Positions 1 to 8,538 of a stretch of DNA of 64,000 nucleotides are shown here, in pieces. The position numbers and the translations under genes are program-made. Source of the stretch: Chitinophagales bacterium (lineage in GTDB: Bacteria > Bacteroidota > Bacteroidia > Chitinophagales > Chitinophagaceae); the NCBI GenBank assembly GCA_017303855.1, contig JAFLBL010000012.1:53105-117104 (forward strand), written 5' to 3'. The notes beneath the pieces are model-generated. The model saw only the letters and a list, made by a program, of their open reading frames with translations. It had not been told where the DNA came from and ran no database searches. How positions within the stretch are numbered: position 1 is the first letter of the stretch; every line of letters begins with the position of its first letter.

Positions 1-1
1 G

Positions 2-523
2 AAAGCAGGCCAAAAGACCGTAGAGACTTCCGCGAAGATCCTGGGCAACCCGGATTACCGCACCACCGCCGAAGACTACAAAGAATACACCACGATCATG
101 TCGGAGATGGAAGCCAATGTAACTGAGATGCACAAGCGCATCAATGCACTCTATACCACCCGTAAAAACCTGGAAAACCTGTTAACCGCTTTACCCGGCA
201 CGACGAATTACGATGCGGTACGCAAAGAAGCCTCGGCCCTCATTAGCCGCATGAAAACATGGGATGAGGAAATGGTACAACGCAAAGCGAAGGCCTACGA
301 CGACGTGGATAATTTTGACAACAAGTTCACCGCCAATTATCTCTTCCTGATCAACCAGACGGAAAGCGATATCCCGCAGGTAAACCAGTCCTCGCTCAAC
401 CGCAAGGCGGAACTGGATGCACAATGGAGCAAGCTGAAAGCGCAGGCAGAACAGTTTACTACTGTGGATATACCGGGATTGAACAGGAAGCTGTGGGAAC
501 TGGGTGTTGGGGCGGTGAGATAG
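2..523 (+). CDS. C-terminal part of a VPS10/sialidase-like secreted beta-propeller protein (truncated by window edge)
   Basis: The reading frame is open from base 2 to the TAG at 521-523, so this is the 3' end of a longer gene. The visible 173 residues are charged and helical. The segments EMVQRKAKAYDDV, FTANYLFLINQTESDIP and a close such as KLWELGVGAV resemble the C-terminal tail of the large Bacteroidota 'glycosyl hydrolase/VPS10 (sortilin-like)' proteins that carry an N-terminal BNR/WD40-like propeller. That propeller would lie outside the window, so substrate and localisation cannot be judged. An internal ATG at 98 is not the real start. The family call rests on remembered similarity of the tail only. 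Confidence 0.55.
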   Translation, partial: KAGQKTVETSAKILGNPDYRTTAEDYKEYTTIMSEMEANVTEMHKRINALYTTRKNLENLLTALPGTTNYDAVRKEASALISRMKTWDEEMVQRKAKAYDDVDNFDNKFTANYLFLINQTESDIPQVNQSSLNRKAELDAQWSKLKAQAEQFTTVDIPGLNRKLWELGVGAVR

Positions 524-678
524 TCAGGAGCCTGCCTGCCGGCATAGGCAGGTCGGGAGTCAGGAGTCGGGGGTCAACCACACTCCTGAGGATATATATC
601 TTAAACAATACACTCATCTTTCTTTACAGGATCGCCGGCTACCGCTCTTGAAGCCTTCCGGAGAAAGAGTGAGTGAGG
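524..678. repeat. short non-coding spacer with a CCTGCC...GGCAGG inverted repeat
   Basis: Directly after the stop codon, 531-552 forms an inverted repeat (CCTGCC, 10-nt centre, GGCAGG), followed by direct copies of GTCGGGAGTCAGGAGTCGGG. A related piece, GGCAGGTCGGGAGTC, recurs at about 20177-20191, so this is a dispersed repeat fragment. No gene is supported here. Confidence 0.5.
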
Positions 679-1096
679 TGACGCAATATCGGAAGCTTCT
701 GTGTTCCTCCGCGCCCTCTGCGTCCTCCGCGGTCATAAAATATTATTACCGTATTTCGCAGATGAAACTCCTGTATTCCTCCGCGCTCTCTGCGTCCTCC
801 GCGGTATTAAAATATAATTACCGTATTTCGCAGATGAAACTCCTGTATTCCTCCGCGCTCTCTGCGTCCTCCGCGGTATTAAAATATAATTACCGTATTT
901 CGCAGACGGAACTCCTGTATTCCTCCGCGCTCTCTGCGTCCTCCGCGGTATTAAAATATAATTACCGTATTTCGCAGACGGAACTCCTGTATTCCTCCGC
1001 GCTCTCTGCGTCCTCCGCGGTAATAAAATATAATTACCGTATTTCGCAGATGGAACTCCTGTATTCCTCCGCGCTCTCTGCGTCCTCCGCGGTAAC
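679..1096. repeat. 72-bp tandem repeat array at the 3' end of the sensor kinase gene
   Basis: The word GTATTTCGCAG recurs at 751, 823, 895, 967 and 1039, an exact 72-bp period. Each unit has a GC-rich module (CTCCGCGCTCTCTGCGTCCT, then CCGCGG) and an AT-rich module (AAAATATAATTACCG). The first unit (about 679-750) is diverged, the later ones nearly identical. The array ends at the stop codon of the minus-strand kinase gene (1097-1099). The GC-rich module is the same kind of word as the CTCTGCGCTCTCTGCGG repeats at 15327-15484. Because 72 is a multiple of three, an open frame (648-1100) runs through it; this is judged a by-product. Confidence 0.9.
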
Positions 1097-3118
1097 CTAA
1101 CTCTTTTGTTCTATTTCAATAACAACCCTCGCCCCGCTCTTGTGGTTCTCCGCCACTATCCGGCACTGTATAGCTTTGGCCATTTCTTTTATAATGTATA
1201 AACCAAATCCCGATTTCCCATGCAGACTAATTTCGCCTCCCTGTAACTGTTGCAGTTGTTCCGGTGAAAAGCCGGGCCCGTTGTCCTGTATGCTGAGTTT
1301 GATTTTCCCGGATTCCTGAAACGCTTCCCATTGAACAGACCCCTGTTCAGTTTGTTTTAATGCGTTGATGGCATTGGCCGTAAGATTCTGCAGAATGATC
1401 TTCAGGTACTGTCCATCCGTCTTTACCTCAAGACCCTCAGCGCCGGCAAAGCTTAACTTCACCTGCTCCTGCGAAGAAAAAAATCCCCGTAAATAATCAA
1501 ATAGTTCCTTTACGGATACGTTTTCAGACTTTGGTGAAAACTTATCCATCTGGCTTTTACTCCACCACAACATGTTTTCCATGTTGTGCAATAAAGAAGC
1601 ACCTTCTGCTCTTATCTTCCCGCGGTGTAGCTCCATTTCATTTTCCTGCAATAAATCCGGTGCGTTCTGTTGCAATTGAAGCAAGCTCATTAATCGGGAT
1701 ACCGGTGCCCGGAGATCATGATTGATAATGGTAAACAACGTGGCCTTGGCCTGATTAGCCGCATCCAGTTCCTGATTGAGAAGGGACAATGTCTTATTTG
1801 TTTTTTTACGCGTGGTCGCCTGGCGGTAAAACATATACCCGATGCCGGCCAGCAACAACGCACCAATGGCAATAGCCCAGATTGTCCGCTGCTGATTGGC
1901 CACCCGGAGACGACTGATTTTTAGCTCACTGTTTTTCTTGTCAACGACCAGCTGACTTTCCGCCGCCGCAATTTTATTTTTATTTTCCTGCGAAAAAATC
2001 GAATCCTGAATTTCCCTGAACAGTTTATAATTAAATAACGCGTCCTTATAATTCCCCTTAAACTCCTGTAACTCGGATAAAGACCCTAAAAAATAGGAAC
2101 GATTATCCGTATCGCCCGTTTGTTCACCAAAACGAATCGCGGTTGTAATGTATTCTTCCGCCCGCTGCAGCAGTTTTGTACTGATGGACGGCTGTACTGT
2201 TTTCGGGGTCTCCGTTTTTTGTACGCCATAACGGACGCTATCCATATACGCAATCCCCAGGTTACCCAGGTTGGTAATGGCTTCTGTATACAAGGGATTT
2301 ATTTCATTCCAGATATCCATTGCTTTTGTCCGGGCTTCAATTACTGCGCGGTAATTGCTGCCATAACACAGGGCCAGTGCCGACCAGGCTTCCGCTATTC
2401 CTTCGTTATTGCCGTCAGATGCAGATAGCTGCAGTGCCTGTGTGAAATTTTCCCTTGCTTTTACCGTATCGTGCTGCTGGTAATAAACTTTCCCGATTAC
2501 CTGGTATGAGCGGGCAATATCCGTTGTATTACCGGTATGAAGGCGGAGTTGCAATGCTTTGCCGGCATAGTCCAGCGATTTTTCATAATTCTGCTGTTGC
2601 AAAAAAATAGCAGAAATATTACTGAGGCAGATAGCGGTAAGGGCGGTGTCTTTCAACTCCTCAGCTAAACGCAACCCTTTCAGGTAATATTCTACCGCAG
2701 CGGGGTAGTCGTTTTTAATATTAAAAGCGGCAGTACCCATATTATTGTAATCAGACGCCGCATTACGTTTATCCTTGTTTTTCAGGTTTTCCTCCAGGGA
2801 TTGGTTGTAGAAATACATCGCTGAGTCAAACTGACCGCTATTGCTGTACACCTGTCCGATATTGGAACGGAAAACGGCAATGCCCTTTCCCCATTTCATT
2901 TTCTCCGCATGTGCAAGTCCAGCATGCGCATAAAAGAGCGCTTTGTCATAATCGGCACTGACGAATTGATTGAATATGCCGTTATACAGCCTTGCCTTTA
3001 TCGTATCGTTCTTAGCCGACGAAAGCAGCGCAATTAAAGAATCGGCTGCCGTTTGTTGCGCAGGCAATGGCATTCCGGAAAAAAGCAACCATAAAATAAA
3101 AAGCAGGTTTCTTCTCAT
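1097..3118 (-). CDS. TPR-containing membrane sensor histidine kinase
   Basis: 673 residues. A signal peptide (1-21, ending PAQ) is followed by a periplasmic TPR array (about 40-380), a coiled linker, one membrane helix (about 413-431) and a cytoplasmic kinase core. The phospho-accepting H-box is TIINHDLRAPVSRL (His467), with an N-box near 577-587, a G1 box DNGPGF (612) and a G2 box GKSGFGLYI (634). The family autophosphorylates on the His and passes phosphate to a response regulator. The gene starts 3 nt after the stop of the LytTR regulator (3122-3832), so the two are almost certainly one operon and a cognate pair. The stimulus is unknown; the TPRs suggest a protein or peptide partner. Confidence 0.93.
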   Translation of the reverse strand: MRRNLLFILWLLFSGMPLPAQQTAADSLIALLSSAKNDTIKARLYNGIFNQFVSADYDKALFYAHAGLAHAEKMKWGKGIAVFRSNIGQVYSNSGQFDSAMYFYNQSLEENLKNKDKRNAASDYNNMGTAAFNIKNDYPAAVEYYLKGLRLAEELKDTALTAICLSNISAIFLQQQNYEKSLDYAGKALQLRLHTGNTTDIARSYQVIGKVYYQQHDTVKARENFTQALQLSASDGNNEGIAEAWSALALCYGSNYRAVIEARTKAMDIWNEINPLYTEAITNLGNLGIAYMDSVRYGVQKTETPKTVQPSISTKLLQRAEEYITTAIRFGEQTGDTDNRSYFLGSLSELQEFKGNYKDALFNYKLFREIQDSIFSQENKNKIAAAESQLVVDKKNSELKISRLRVANQQRTIWAIAIGALLLAGIGYMFYRQATTRKKTNKTLSLLNQELDAANQAKATLFTIINHDLRAPVSRLMSLLQLQQNAPDLLQENEMELHRGKIRAEGASLLHNMENMLWWSKSQMDKFSPKSENVSVKELFDYLRGFFSSQEQVKLSFAGAEGLEVKTDGQYLKIILQNLTANAINALKQTEQGSVQWEAFQESGKIKLSIQDNGPGFSPEQLQQLQGGEISLHGKSGFGLYIIKEMAKAIQCRIVAENHKSGARVVIEIEQKS

Positions 3119-3121
3119 GAA

Positions 3122-3832
3122 TCAGGGTTGTAAGGCATTTTGAAGGATCTCCTTATAGGCACGGCCAACGGGCAGTATGCTGTTTCTTACCTGTACTTCC
3201 TGTGCCCCCGCCTTTTGGATATACTGTTTTTGTACTGCATAGCTTTTATGAATACGTATGAATTGTGAAAAGCCCTTTTCCAGCAACAGGTTTCCCAATG
3301 ATTTTAATACACAGTGTTTTCCGCTTGTGGTAATGATGGCGGTATAGTCCCGCAACGCTTCCAGGTAAATGACCTCGTGCAGGTTGATCTTTACTTCCTG
3401 GTGGCCCTCTTTAATAAAGAGTGTATCGCCACCGAGATGATGATCCAGCAGGGCGGCTTTATTTTTAAGTGTGTGGTAGGCGGTAATCCGCTCCATGCAT
3501 CGGGCAAAGCGGTCGGCTCCCAATGGCTTTACAATATAATCAAGCGCCTCCAGCTCAAAACCTTCTACCGCATAATCGGGATACGCGGTTATAAATACGA
3601 TAGCGGGGATTTGCATCAGCCTCCTTCTCATTTCAAGTCCGGACATACCAGGCATATCCACATCCAGGAAAGCAATATCCGGCACAGACGATCCGATTCC
3701 CTGTATGGCTTCTTCCGGTGTAGCATACACGCCCTGTACTTTTACAGAAGGATATTTTCTGACAAACGATAAAACGGTCAGGCGGTCGATTTCGTCGTCG
3801 TCCACAATAATGCAGGTGCTGATTACTGACAT
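3122..3832 (-). CDS. LytTR-family response regulator
   Basis: 236 residues: an N-terminal receiver domain (acidic pocket Asp11-13, phospho-acceptor Asp57 in FLDVDMPG, Lys102 in DYIVKP) and a C-terminal LytTR DNA-binding domain (about 135-230; VIYLEALRDYTAI, FIRIHKSYAV). This architecture regulates transcription by binding direct repeats upstream of targets. It is the first gene of a two-gene operon with the TPR histidine kinase downstream (3-nt gap). A perfect -7 element (TATATTTG) lies 20-27 bp upstream of the ATG. Target genes are not identifiable from this window. Confidence 0.95.
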   Translation of the reverse strand: MSVISTCIIVDDDEIDRLTVLSFVRKYPSVKVQGVYATPEEAIQGIGSSVPDIAFLDVDMPGMSGLEMRRRLMQIPAIVFITAYPDYAVEGFELEALDYIVKPLGADRFARCMERITAYHTLKNKAALLDHHLGGDTLFIKEGHQEVKINLHEVIYLEALRDYTAIITTSGKHCVLKSLGNLLLEKGFSQFIRIHKSYAVQKQYIQKAGAQEVQVRNSILPVGRAYKEILQNALQP

Positions 3833-3851
3833 GTACTTGTTTAATGGTTAC

Positions 3852-3859
3852 CAAATATA
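3852..3859 (-). promoter_or_regulatory. candidate Bacteroidota -7 element TATATTTG for the LytTR/kinase operon
   Basis: Read on the minus strand, this is TATATTTG, a perfect match to TAnnTTTG. It sits 19 nt before the ATG at 3832, giving a short leader of roughly 14 nt. No clear TTG at the -33 position was seen. Confidence 0.5.
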
Positions 3860-3998
3860 CGGTAATGGTTGTTTGCAGAGCAGGGCAGTCGTTTGCAGAT
3901 TGGTCCCTGCTACCTGCAGCAGGAAACAATAGGTTTGTTCCCGTATCCGGTCATCATGGTAATAGAATACAACTCCATTCCTAAAACAAAACAGGTAT

Positions 3999-4415
3999 AT
4001 GCAAAAAATGATTGTACTGGCCGCCCTCTTGTTGTCCGGCCTTTTTGTAAACGCACAGGGACATATCGGAAAGTGGAAAAAGGTTGCTCATATCAGCAGT
4101 TATGGCGGCACCACATTCGATAGCCATGCGGCCCTGCTGGCACAACGACCCTGCGCCGCTAAAATAAGTTATGAGATTAATGCGAACGGCACGTACCGGC
4201 TGAACGCGGCCAGCAGTGGCTGCGACGAACGATATAGAAAAATCCAGGAAAAACTTTATGCCGAGTCCGTATGGACCATTGCCGGCAATAAAATTACCAT
4301 CGGTAATAAAAAAACACCCTCGATAGGTCAAAGCTATATATTCTCTATTAAAGGAAACACAATGACCTGGACCGGAACCGACGGACAGGGAGTGATTACC
4401 TGGCAAAAATTATAA
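3999..4415 (+). CDS. small secreted lipocalin-like protein, function unknown
   Basis: 138 residues with a clear signal peptide (MQKMIVLAALLLSGLFVNAQ). The mature part is short and beta-rich: GKWKKVA at the start, then SYEINANGTYRL, ESVWTIAGNKITI and KGNTMTWTG. This strand-and-turn pattern is typical of lipocalin-like (DUF4488/5004-type) periplasmic proteins. Cysteines near residues 52 and 75 could form a disulphide. It lies in a short plus-strand pair with the ricin-lectin gene 25 bp downstream. No specific ligand can be assigned. Confidence 0.7.
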   Translation: MQKMIVLAALLLSGLFVNAQGHIGKWKKVAHISSYGGTTFDSHAALLAQRPCAAKISYEINANGTYRLNAASSGCDERYRKIQEKLYAESVWTIAGNKITIGNKKTPSIGQSYIFSIKGNTMTWTGTDGQGVITWQKL

Positions 4416-4440
4416 CCTGACATTAAATAGCTGTATCAGC

Positions 4441-4992
4441 ATGAAAAAGTTCATTCTCTTTCTCCTGTGTGTATGCGGTTTGAATACCGGTTTCACAATA
4501 GCCCAAACACTATCCGACGGTGAATATTTTATCAAAATAAACAGCACCGGCCGGTACCTCGCCATTGAAGGCGTCAGTCACGAAAATGGCGCCCGGTTGG
4601 TACAATGGGATTTTGCCAATCAGCGGAATCATAAATTTATCCTGAAACACCTGGGGCAAAACACCTACAGCATGCAGGCTGTGCATAGTAAAAAGTTCCT
4701 GAGTGCCGAAGGAGCCTCGCCGAAAGCGGGTGCCGCTGTGGTGCAATGGGATAATGTAAACCAGGAAAACCAGCGATGGCTGATTACTCCCGCAACAAAT
4801 GGAAGGGGGTACACGGTACGTTGTTTGAAAAATAACTTAAAGCTGGTCGTGGAGAATTACCAATCCGCCACCGCTACACCAAAAAACGGATCACCCCTGA
4901 AACTGATCAGCAATGAGGACCTGCCGCCGATGGTACTTGATTTCAAGAAGAATGAAACAGGAAATAAAATTTCAGTCCGCCCGTCAAACTAA
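4441..4992 (+). CDS. secreted ricin-type beta-trefoil lectin domain protein
   Basis: 183 residues. Signal peptide MKKFILFLLCVCGLNTGFTIAQ, then a beta-trefoil of about 120 residues with repeated ricin-B motifs: GRYLAIEG...GARLVQWD, SKKFLSAEG...GAAVVQWD and NNLKLVVEN...GSPLKL. Such RICIN domains bind glycans, often galactose- or xylan-type sugars; here no catalytic domain is attached, so the protein is probably a stand-alone secreted or surface lectin. Its last codons overlap by 4 bp the end of the convergent kinase gene. Confidence 0.85.
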   Translation: MKKFILFLLCVCGLNTGFTIAQTLSDGEYFIKINSTGRYLAIEGVSHENGARLVQWDFANQRNHKFILKHLGQNTYSMQAVHSKKFLSAEGASPKAGAAVVQWDNVNQENQRWLITPATNGRGYTVRCLKNNLKLVVENYQSATATPKNGSPLKLISNEDLPPMVLDFKKNETGNKISVRPSN

Positions 4993-6956
4993 TTTTCCAT
5001 TGCGCCCAGTTCTATATGTACCGATACACCCTTGCCCGGTTCCGATTGTACATCACAATGGCCCTTCATGTATTCCACCCGGCTCCGGATATTGGTCCAG
5101 CCAATACCGTTGCCTGTCTTTGATACGTCCGGATCAAAGCCCTTACCGTCATCCTCCACGGTGATGCTGAAGGAATCACCTTTTTTACTGACCTGCACAA
5201 TTGCACTCTTGGCCGCCGCGTGTTTGAGTGTATTATTGATCAGTTCCTGCACAATCCGGTAAATATTAACGGCCGTGGTTTGTTCCACTTCTTCGTTTTC
5301 CAGTCCAATGGACTGATAGTTAACCTGCAGGACCCCGGACTGATTGATATCATTGCAAAAATCCTTTAAAGCGGTATTGAGTCCGAATTTAACCAGGGCT
5401 TCCGGCATCATGTTATGGGCCACACGGCGCATCTCCTTGATGGAACTGTCGAGCATATCCATGCTACGTTCAAATGCATGCTGGTTGTCCGGAGTCATCA
5501 CCATATTTCCTTTCATGGTCTGAAAAGAAAACTTAATACCCGATAACATACCACCTAATCCATCATGAAGATCCTTGGCCAGGCGGGTTCTTTCCTGTTC
5601 CTCTCCCTTTAATATAGCTTCTGTAGCCGTTAACTGCTGCTGGGTTTCCAGTTCATTGATGCGCTGTTGCTGCAGTTTTTTCCGGTGATTATAGTTTCGA
5701 TACGCCAGGAAGGAAAATATCAATAATGCCGCGGCGGCGCCAATAAGAATATAGATCAGGGTTTTCCGCCGTTGCAGTTGTGTCTGCTGCAACAACAATT
5801 GCTGATCTTTTTTACTTGTTTCATATTTCTTTTCCAGATCGGTGATATACTTTTTGGCATCGAGACTGGTGACCGAATCGCTCACGTCTTTATACTTCTG
5901 ATAATATTCATACGCTTCTTTATACCGGCCAGTCATGGCATATACATCCGACATATACCGGTAGCCTTCATCGAGCATGTTGAAATACCCGATACTGTCG
6001 GCCAGCCGTATCCCTCCCAGCAGGTACTTTTCGGCTTCGGCATATTTTTTCTGTTGAATGGAAACGCCGCCCAGCTGCAACTGTGCTTCTGCCTTACCAA
6101 AACTGTAATTATATAGTTCGGCTACTGCATAACATTTTTTAAAATAAAAAGCGGCAGAATCGAATTGTTCCATCTGCCTGAACACCTGGGCCCGGACGAG
6201 GTAGTAGGAAACCTGGATATCGGGGCTGTTGATATGTTCCTTTTCATCAAAATACATTCCGGCCGTATCAATATACTTTTTGGCCATGACCAGGTTATTC
6301 TGCTGCGTATGGACATATGCATTGGCAAGGGTAAAACAGGCCATGAATATTTTGGGGGCGATTCCGGTTTTTTTGGCGGCGGCCAATGCCTTGTACGCAT
6401 ATTCATTCTGCCGTTTCGGATCACCGATATCTCCAAACGTATTGGCGATATTGCAATAGGGAGTAACCAGATCGGCCGCGGATGCCGTTTGCTCCAGGAG
6501 AGAAATTCCTTTCAGGTAATACTCAACGGATTTTTCCGTCTCATTGATCTGTTTATACTTTCCGCCAATATCATTGTAAGCGCTGGCCAGCATTTTAGCC
6601 GCCCGCGGATGATCGGATTGCTGGTAATTCAGGATGGCGGAATCCAGGATAACAATCGCTTCCTCGTACCGGGCGCTATTGCTGTATAAAAAAGCCATAT
6701 TCTGGTAAATGCGCCCGAGATTATACTTCAGTTTTTTACTCTTTGCAAAACGGATGGCATCCTGGTAGGCCAGGCGGGCCTTTCCGGTATCCACGAGTTC
6801 ATAATCAATGGCCAGCCGCATCAGACTCACTGCCCGGTTGGTATCAGGCATCGATTGCTGCAGTTCCTTTTTTATACTGTCAATCAGGTGTTGCTGGGAT
6901 TTTGCCGTTAGAAACATGAATCCCGCCAGTATTAGTACAAGTATCCCCTTTTTCAT
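4989..6956 (-). CDS. TPR-containing NarL/HisKA_3-type sensor histidine kinase
   Basis: 655 residues from the ATG at 6956, chosen because it opens with a signal peptide (MKKGILVLILAGFMFLTAKSQ); an upstream in-frame start at 7145 would place repeat DNA in the protein. TPRs fill about 30-365, a coiled linker precedes one membrane helix (about 400-419), then the HisKA_3 motif RLAKDLHDGLGG (His464), N-box ELINNTLKHA (571), G1 DDGKGF (602) and G2 GNGIGWTNI (615). HisKA_3 kinases normally pair with LuxR/NarL-type regulators, but none is in the window, so it appears as an orphan. The 3' end overlaps the ricin-lectin gene by 4 bp. Confidence 0.92.
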   Translation of the reverse strand: MKKGILVLILAGFMFLTAKSQQHLIDSIKKELQQSMPDTNRAVSLMRLAIDYELVDTGKARLAYQDAIRFAKSKKLKYNLGRIYQNMAFLYSNSARYEEAIVILDSAILNYQQSDHPRAAKMLASAYNDIGGKYKQINETEKSVEYYLKGISLLEQTASAADLVTPYCNIANTFGDIGDPKRQNEYAYKALAAAKKTGIAPKIFMACFTLANAYVHTQQNNLVMAKKYIDTAGMYFDEKEHINSPDIQVSYYLVRAQVFRQMEQFDSAAFYFKKCYAVAELYNYSFGKAEAQLQLGGVSIQQKKYAEAEKYLLGGIRLADSIGYFNMLDEGYRYMSDVYAMTGRYKEAYEYYQKYKDVSDSVTSLDAKKYITDLEKKYETSKKDQQLLLQQTQLQRRKTLIYILIGAAAALLIFSFLAYRNYNHRKKLQQQRINELETQQQLTATEAILKGEEQERTRLAKDLHDGLGGMLSGIKFSFQTMKGNMVMTPDNQHAFERSMDMLDSSIKEMRRVAHNMMPEALVKFGLNTALKDFCNDINQSGVLQVNYQSIGLENEEVEQTTAVNIYRIVQELINNTLKHAAAKSAIVQVSKKGDSFSITVEDDGKGFDPDVSKTGNGIGWTNIRSRVEYMKGHCDVQSEPGKGVSVHIELGAMEN

Positions 6957-6984
6957 ACGGTAAAGTAAACTTTTGGGGGGATTT

Positions 6985-7145
6985 GGCAAATAACCAGAAC
7001 GGGGCGCTTTTAAAACAATAAAAATCACTCTGTTTCGACCTGGGCTAATATTTCGAGCGTAGCGAGAAATCTTACTTTTCTCTCCTCCCCCCAACTTGTC
7101 ATCCCGAACATAGTGAGGGACCTTGTATTTCCCCGTAGCACCCAA
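6985..7145. repeat. dispersed repeat fragments of the 'CGAGCGTAGCGAG' family
   Basis: 7048-7071 contains TTTCGAGCGTAGCGAGAAAT, and 7095-7135 contains GTCATCCCGAACATAGTGAGGG followed by CTTGTATTTCCCCGTAGCA. The same modules recur at 19637-19670, 19890-19940, 20075-20105 and 20230-20260, so this is a multi-copy intergenic repeat with an internal palindrome (CGAGCG/CGCTCG). It fills most of the spacer upstream of the kinase gene. Confidence 0.7.
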
Positions 7146-7223
7146 TATCCCTCCTTATAAAATATCCCCTTTTAACAGGAACCCCAGCTTCCGGAGAAAT
7201 CACCATCTTTATCAAAAGTCATT

Positions 7224-8396
7224 ATGATGAAATATCAGCTGTTATTCATTCTTCTTATAGGTGGAATGCTCGGCACAACCGCCCAGCCCTGTACCAAAAC
7301 CGAAGACTTGCTCTCCATACCCGGGTCACTGAAAGACCATACAAAATTTCCCATTGGTGGCGGTTCGTTTACTGCTCAGGAAAAACCGGTGGCGATGAAA
7401 ACGCTGATCGCTGCGGAGAACCTGAGTAAGAAAACTTTTAGCCTGAAAGGAGGGGAGGCCAGCGCCTGGTTTCAGGTGGAAGACGGTGGTTTTTATGATG
7501 TATACAAATTCTGCAGCTACCGGATGAAACTGGCTTTCTATCAACACGTATGTGTGGGAGGAAAGCGAACAAACAGTGACGAGTACACCGTTGATTTCAA
7601 TATTGCGGTCAATCCCGACCTTAGTAACAAATACTTTCTGGCTTCGAACCCGGGTACAGACGAGTTTTATGTGAATCGTCCCAAATCGGGTTATCTGCCG
7701 ATTCCTATCTTCCGTTACCTGAGTATGCCGGTTGCTGTTGGAGAAGCGATCAACAGCGGCAAAGGTTTCATAGATGATGCAAAAAACAATTACAGCAAAC
7801 ACACGGATGTTTACCGCAACTGGTATATCACCAAAGCCGGCACCACTGTATTGCTACCTGTAAGCAGGAAAGAATTTTTGCAAAGTCTGCTGGAGTTTTA
7901 TGACCGCGAAAAGTTATTTGTTAGCAAGCGGTTGACTAGTAAAATAGAAGAATCGGTTCGCTATATGGCGCAGTATCAGAAATCAGGTAATAACGCCATG
8001 TATCAGTCGCACCTGGAGAATAAGCAGGCCGCTGAAAAAACACTGGCTGAAACCGAAGCTGTGTTTCGCAGCAAACGTCAATTACCGGAAGAGCTCCTGA
8101 AAAAAGATACAGCCTGGTTGCTGCAACCTGCTACCCTCGATCCGAAAAAGCAGATGCAGTTCGATAACAAATACACAAAAGAATCCATGGTTTTCACCGG
8201 CTTTTTCTCCGGACCGGGCGCTAATACGATTTTTCGTTACAATCCGGCTATCGCGGCTTCACTGAAAACACAGCCCGCCAAACCCCTTTTCTTCCTGGTA
8301 CAATACCGTTATAAATCAGAAGAAAAATTTTCACAGCAGATCACTGATACGTTTGTAAAGAATTTTGATTTTGAAGCTCTCAGAAAACTCTTATAA
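7224..8396 (+). CDS. secreted protein of unknown function
   Basis: 390 residues with a signal peptide (MMKYQLLFILLIGGMLGTTAQ) and a cysteine just after it (PCTKTED). No family is recognised. The first half is beta-rich; residues about 215-300 are helical and charged (EESVRYMAQYQKSGNN, EKTLAETEAVF), and the C-terminal part returns to strands (PLFFLVQYRYKSEEKF). No catalytic motif is visible. Its stop codon is the first base triplet of the GTACGAAG word-array element, and the next gene converges on it. Confidence 0.75.
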   Translation: MMKYQLLFILLIGGMLGTTAQPCTKTEDLLSIPGSLKDHTKFPIGGGSFTAQEKPVAMKTLIAAENLSKKTFSLKGGEASAWFQVEDGGFYDVYKFCSYRMKLAFYQHVCVGGKRTNSDEYTVDFNIAVNPDLSNKYFLASNPGTDEFYVNRPKSGYLPIPIFRYLSMPVAVGEAINSGKGFIDDAKNNYSKHTDVYRNWYITKAGTTVLLPVSRKEFLQSLLEFYDREKLFVSKRLTSKIEESVRYMAQYQKSGNNAMYQSHLENKQAAEKTLAETEAVFRSKRQLPEELLKKDTAWLLQPATLDPKKQMQFDNKYTKESMVFTGFFSGPGANTIFRYNPAIAASLKTQPAKPLFFLVQYRYKSEEKFSQQITDTFVKNFDFEALRKLL

Positions 8397-8535
8397 AGTA
8401 CGAGGTACGAAGTACGGGGTATGGAGTACGAAGTACGAAAAGAACCGCTTGAAGTGGGCCTTTTCGTTATTTAAGAAATACTGGATCTCAGTAGCCGTTC
8501 GTCTTTCGTACTCCGTACTTCTCACTTCGTACTTT
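8394..8535. repeat. GTACGAAG word-array inverted repeat between convergent genes
   Basis: The left arm (8394-8443) is an array of the word GTACGA(A/G), starting at the TAA stop of the upstream gene. The right arm (8501-8535) carries the complement (TTTCGTACTCCGTACTT, then CTTCGTACTTTA). The outermost 10 bases are perfectly complementary (TAAAGTACGA / TCGTACTTTA is disrupted only by local differences), so the whole 142 bp can fold into a long hairpin with a 57-nt loop. Being between convergent genes, it could act as a bidirectional terminator. Confidence 0.8.
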
Positions 8536-8538
8536 ATT

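Noticed and set aside
648..1100. 150-codon open frame across the tandem repeat array
   Set aside because: The frame exists because the 72-bp period is a multiple of three; the predicted peptide is only the repeat translated, and no signal peptide, upstream site or domain supports it.
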